Source: an uncultured bacterium (lineage in GTDB: Bacteria > Cloacimonadota > Cloacimonadia > Cloacimonadales > Cloacimonadaceae). From it: a stretch of DNA of 8,171 nt. The position numbers and the translations under genes were made by a program. Below, piece by piece: positions 5,739-8,171 of this stretch; position 1 is the stretch's first letter; the number at the start of each line of letters is the position of its first letter. Under the pieces are notes generated by a model. It made no database searches. It was not told the origin of the DNA and was given only the letters and a program-made list of their open reading frames with translations. Location of the stretch: NCBI GenBank assembly GCA_937924555.1, contig CALDSN010000145.1, positions 1 through 8,171 on the forward strand. The letters run 5' to 3'.

Positions 5739-6201
5739 GCTTACTCCTTGTTATTTCCTGCCAGGTGGCATCAATTGTGAGGGTGCTTTTCACCCTGCGG
5801 TAAAGGCACTTATTGCCACGGCGTTTAACAATGACATGCCCGGTTAAGAGAAGGATGCGCAAATAGCGAGAGAGAGTGGTTTTACTATGCTGCCATTTGC
5901 TTTGTATGGTTTGTCTGTGAACCCAACTGAAGCTAACCATGGAGAGGAGAAGAGCCAGCTTGTTCGCTTCCGGCTGCCAATCAGTTTGAACCGACTTAAA
6001 GGTAATTCTGATGGGTTTTAACAGGTACACACCTTGCCCAAAGCGGACAACTTCTCCGGAAGATTCCAGGCTATCCAAGAGAGGCAAAACCCTGGTGCTG
6101 GGGTAACCGGTGACTGCGCAGAATTCATCCAGCTCGAACAAGCCGGAGCCTTTTACTCTGCGATAACGGGAGATGATTTCATAATCAGTAGTTGGTGTCA
6201 T
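5731..6201 (-). CDS. Tandem winged-helix-like DNA-binding protein
   Basis: I do not recognise this 156-residue protein by family. It appears to contain two winged-helix modules. The first spans about residues 20-62 (FELDEFCAVTGYPSTRV, then LESSGEVVRFGQGVYLL, a helix-turn-helix plus wing pattern). The second spans about 82-140, with a helix rich in Gln, Ser, Lys and Arg (QSKWQHSKTTLSRYLRIL) and a basic wing (VIVKRRGNKCLYRR). It probably binds DNA. Its ATG overlaps the B stop codon by 4 nt, and AAGGTGG lies within the end of B. Its own stop overlaps the peptidase gene by 8 nt. Position directly after B suggests either an early regulator or a separate DNA-binding partner for the shortened B ATPase; both are inference. 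It is unlike Mu Ner or the Mu repressor in size and layout. Confidence 0.7.
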   Translation of the reverse strand: MTPTTDYEIISRYRRVKGSGLFELDEFCAVTGYPSTRVLPLLDSLESSGEVVRFGQGVYLLKPIRITFKSVQTDWQPEANKLALLLSMVSFSWVHRQTIQSKWQHSKTTLSRYLRILLLTGHVIVKRRGNKCLYRRVKSTLTIDATWQEITRSKHV

Positions 6202-6947
6202 TTTCCTACCACCTTGAGATATGTATTTAGGTCTAAGCCTTCGCGGGAAAGCTTCTGAGCTATTTCTTCGTATAATCTGATGGCTTTGATAACCTTGCGG
6301 GCATCACCACCGGCTTGTGGTTTTTCGTTGGTGAACTTTGCCAGGTCTTCTGCAATGGCAATCGTGGACAGTTGGGAACACATCATGAGGACATCATTAT
6401 CGGTTAAAGGTTTGAACTCGGCAAAGTAGATGAAACGGTTGTAGTAATGCGAGTTGAGCTTCATCACCTTCTCGCGTAGGTCTTGCATGCCCACCAGGAC
6501 AACCCCGGCAACTGTGTTGTCGGCGATATCACGGAGCATGCCGATGATCTCTTCGTGGGGATAGTGAATGATGTTATCCACCTCATCGATGAGAATAAGA
6601 GGCATGTGGTCTTTAGTGGTGTGACGGTTAACGGTATCCAGGATGTCCCGGAAAAGGCGGGCTTTGGGACCAATTATCGGCTCATTGAGCGAGGGTTCGT
6701 AACGCTCTCGCAGCTTGGAAAGCAAGGCTACGGTGAAGCTTTTTGGGGTGCTTGCCTTGAGGGCACTGAGATAGACAGAATCGTGCTCTATGGCGTAGCG
6801 CATGCTGAACTGGGTTTTGCCCAAGCCGGGTTTGCCGTAGATCATGCCCATGCCAACCTGGTGGGCAACAGGACGGGAGAGGATGTATGAAAGGCACTCC
6901 AGACCACGTTCCACATTCTTTGTTCTAACAAGCAGATGGCTGTTCAT
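6198..6947 (-). CDS. B: MuB-like AAA+ ATPase, transposition target-selection protein
   Basis: This 249-residue ATPase should bind DNA in an ATP-dependent way, deliver target DNA to the transposase and stimulate it, as Mu B does. Walker A is GKPGLGKT (residues 38-45). Walker B is LILIDEVD (116-123). A sensor-1-like stretch GVVLVGMQDL (147-156) is followed by a candidate arginine finger, R170, in HYYNRF. Mu B is about 312 residues with an N-terminal helix-turn-helix domain. Here the ATPase core starts almost at once, so that domain is missing. The ATG at 6947 is preceded by AAGGAG at good spacing. The stop overlaps the next gene by 4 nt (ATGA), implying coupled translation. IstB, TniB and TnsC belong to the same broad family; the phage context favours B. 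Confidence 0.9.
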   Translation of the reverse strand: MNSHLLVRTKNVERGLECLSYILSRPVAHQVGMGMIYGKPGLGKTQFSMRYAIEHDSVYLSALKASTPKSFTVALLSKLRERYEPSLNEPIIGPKARLFRDILDTVNRHTTKDHMPLILIDEVDNIIHYPHEEIIGMLRDIADNTVAGVVLVGMQDLREKVMKLNSHYYNRFIYFAEFKPLTDNDVLMMCSQLSTIAIAEDLAKFTNEKPQAGGDARKVIKAIRLYEEIAQKLSREGLDLNTYLKVVGK

Positions 6948-6969
6948 AACTAATACTCCTTTATGTGGT

Positions 6970-8171
6970 TTAATGATTTACACCGATTGCATCGAGGAAC
7001 TCTTTGGACAGCACCTCGGAGGATTCCGGCTGTTCTTCAGCAGGCTGATCCGGAAGCTGAGCCGGAGATTTTGGCAGAGAAGGCAACTCAGAGCCAATAC
7101 TGGTGAGTTTACCGGGAAGCGAGGCAACCTTTGCCACGGCATCCTGGAGGAACATCCCGGTGCCAACGGTCATATCAGCAAGCAGATGGGCTTCTTTACG
7201 CACCTTCTTTTCCTGATGTCGGCGGAACTTGAGGTCGTTCACCAGACGGAGCTTTTCATCTTCAGTACCGCGGACAGTCGCAAGGGGATCATGTTCATAA
7301 CGCGCAAGGGCTCTGCAAATGGGGTTTTTTGCCTCATCATAGACGAACACATAGCGATCATCCATCTGATCGTAGCGGACATAGACTTTGCGCCCCACAT
7401 AATCCATGAGGGCTTCGTCATAGTACATAATTCCGCGGATTTTAACCCCATTGCGATCCAGCTTTTTAATCTCGGTGGAAAGCATGAGATACCACAGTTC
7501 ATCCGGGTTGCGCTTGCGTTCCGGAGATATCCTTGCAACACCTTCACGCCACACCTCCAGAGGACGGCGACCGTTTAAGCCATCGTTTGGCTCCATGCCG
7601 TAAACATCCATAATCCACCAATTGATAAGCTGTTTCGCTTCGTTCATGGTGAGGTAGTTATCTCCCTTCAGTTTGGCGGAGATAGCCTGTAAATCCTTTT
7701 CGTTGCGCATCAGAGAAGCGGGTTTATCTCCGATGGAATTGCCAAGGTAATTGGGGAGATAACGCTCCAAGCCGTTATCGAAAGTGCCAAAGAAGCGTTC
7801 CATGGCAGCTTTCCCGGTAGGGTTGTAAGGCAGGGAATCCAGGATATCCTGCACTCCGGTGGCGTAGATATTGCCCACTATTTCGGCTATTTCATCGCGT
7901 TCAAGCTGTTTAATGGCTTCCAGTTCCGCACGGGAGACATTCTTGCCGGAGAGGCTTTTGAAGGCTTTACCATTATCCCACTTGATGTAGAGCGGAACAA
8001 AGCCCCATAGGGTGATGGCATTACGATAAGCAGAGCTGATAACACGGCGGTTCTCTGTGAAATCCAGATCGAAGCCCACAATCATGCGGGAAGCGTAATC
8101 CAAGAAAGGCACAAAGGTGGGACGGCAAGGCTTGTTGGTGTAAGGATTCCAGACCAGGAAATTACACACAC
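6970..8171 (-). CDS. A: MuA-like DDE transposase, 5' end truncated by window edge
   Basis: This is the catalytic and C-terminal part of a Mu A-type transposase, which cuts and joins the element's ends during transposition. About 400 codons are present; the reading frame stays open to base 8171, so the true start and the N-terminal DNA-binding domains lie outside. Numbering from the first full codon, an RNase H-like (rve) core spans residues 1-140. The second catalytic Asp is D65 in IKWDNGKAF and the Glu is E124 in AAMERFFGTF. By comparison with Mu A, the first catalytic Asp should sit only about three codons beyond the edge (inference). A Mu-type C-terminal beta-barrel domain follows (about 225-290, with YVGRKVYVRYD), then a basic helix (about 305-330) and a Pro/Glu-rich tail, the region that contacts B in Mu. 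TniA/TnsB-type transposases are related, but Gam and MuF nearby favour a phage. The stop is 22 nt before gene B. Confidence 0.93.
   Translation of the reverse strand, partial: VCNFLVWNPYTNKPCRPTFVPFLDYASRMIVGFDLDFTENRRVISSAYRNAITLWGFVPLYIKWDNGKAFKSLSGKNVSRAELEAIKQLERDEIAEIVGNIYATGVQDILDSLPYNPTGKAAMERFFGTFDNGLERYLPNYLGNSIGDKPASLMRNEKDLQAISAKLKGDNYLTMNEAKQLINWWIMDVYGMEPNDGLNGRRPLEVWREGVARISPERKRNPDELWYLMLSTEIKKLDRNGVKIRGIMYYDEALMDYVGRKVYVRYDQMDDRYVFVYDEAKNPICRALARYEHDPLATVRGTEDEKLRLVNDLKFRRHQEKKVRKEAHLLADMTVGTGMFLQDAVAKVASLPGKLTSIGSELPSLPKSPAQLPDQPAEEQPESSEVLSKEFLDAIGVNH

Noticed and set aside
6844..7578. Long plus-strand ORF of 244 codons opposite the transposase and B genes.
   Set aside because: It is antisense to two clearly identified genes, its translation shows no family motif, and it spans their intergenic gap. 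It is a shadow ORF.
6198..8171. Tn7/Tn5053-type TniA-TniB or TnsB-TnsC pair instead of phage A-B.
   Set aside because: The families are related, but Gam, MuF and the gp10/gpG-like protein in the same orientation make a Mu-like phage the simpler reading.
1..8171. CRISPR array, tRNA, rRNA or insertion sequence.
   Set aside because: No regularly spaced long repeats, no tRNA- or rRNA-like sequence and no IS terminal repeats were seen on either strand; the only transposase is the Mu-type one.

Overview
This window is the early-to-structural part of a Mu-like transposable phage or prophage. Every gene I accept is on the minus strand, so the element reads from right (8171) to left (1). The hallmark set is a MuA-type DDE transposase with the Mu C-terminal domain, a MuB-type AAA+ ATPase, a Gam DNA-end-binding protein, a GemA/gp16-like protein and a MuF head-morphogenesis protein. 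The host cannot be fixed from this sequence. Most early genes have strong AAGGAG-type ribosome binding sites, so the host uses ordinary Shine-Dalgarno initiation. Base composition looks moderate by eye.

Layout in transcription order. (1) Early block, 8171-3617: transposase A (5' end cut by the window edge), ATPase B, a protein with two winged-helix-like regions, an M15-type peptidase, a GemA-like protein, Gam, and a membrane-anchored coiled-coil protein. Gaps are about 20 nt or less, with several stop/start overlaps, so this looks like one operon. (2) A strong GAAA-loop hairpin at 3593-3610 directly follows the stop codon of the last early gene. (3) A second block, 3569-181: a 58-residue Cys4 zinc-ribbon protein, MuF, a 470-residue probable tail or baseplate protein and a gp10/gpG-like protein. 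All four overlap head to tail. (4) A 180-nt left flank (1-180) has no convincing gene but carries short direct repeats, two of them 21 bp apart, and a TGTCAA/TTGACA inverted repeat.

Expected roles: A and B would carry out replicative transposition, and Gam would protect free DNA ends. The zinc ribbon is placed like a switch gene between early and structural genes. MuF and the following genes would build the particle.

The most notable points are these. MuF is extended by a C-terminal region that resembles the BECR-type nuclease domains of polymorphic toxins. No terminase or portal gene lies between the early block and MuF. The B ATPase lacks the N-terminal DNA-binding domain of Mu B and is followed, with a 4-nt overlap, by a separate double winged-helix protein. 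A membrane-anchored coiled-coil protein is translationally coupled to Gam.
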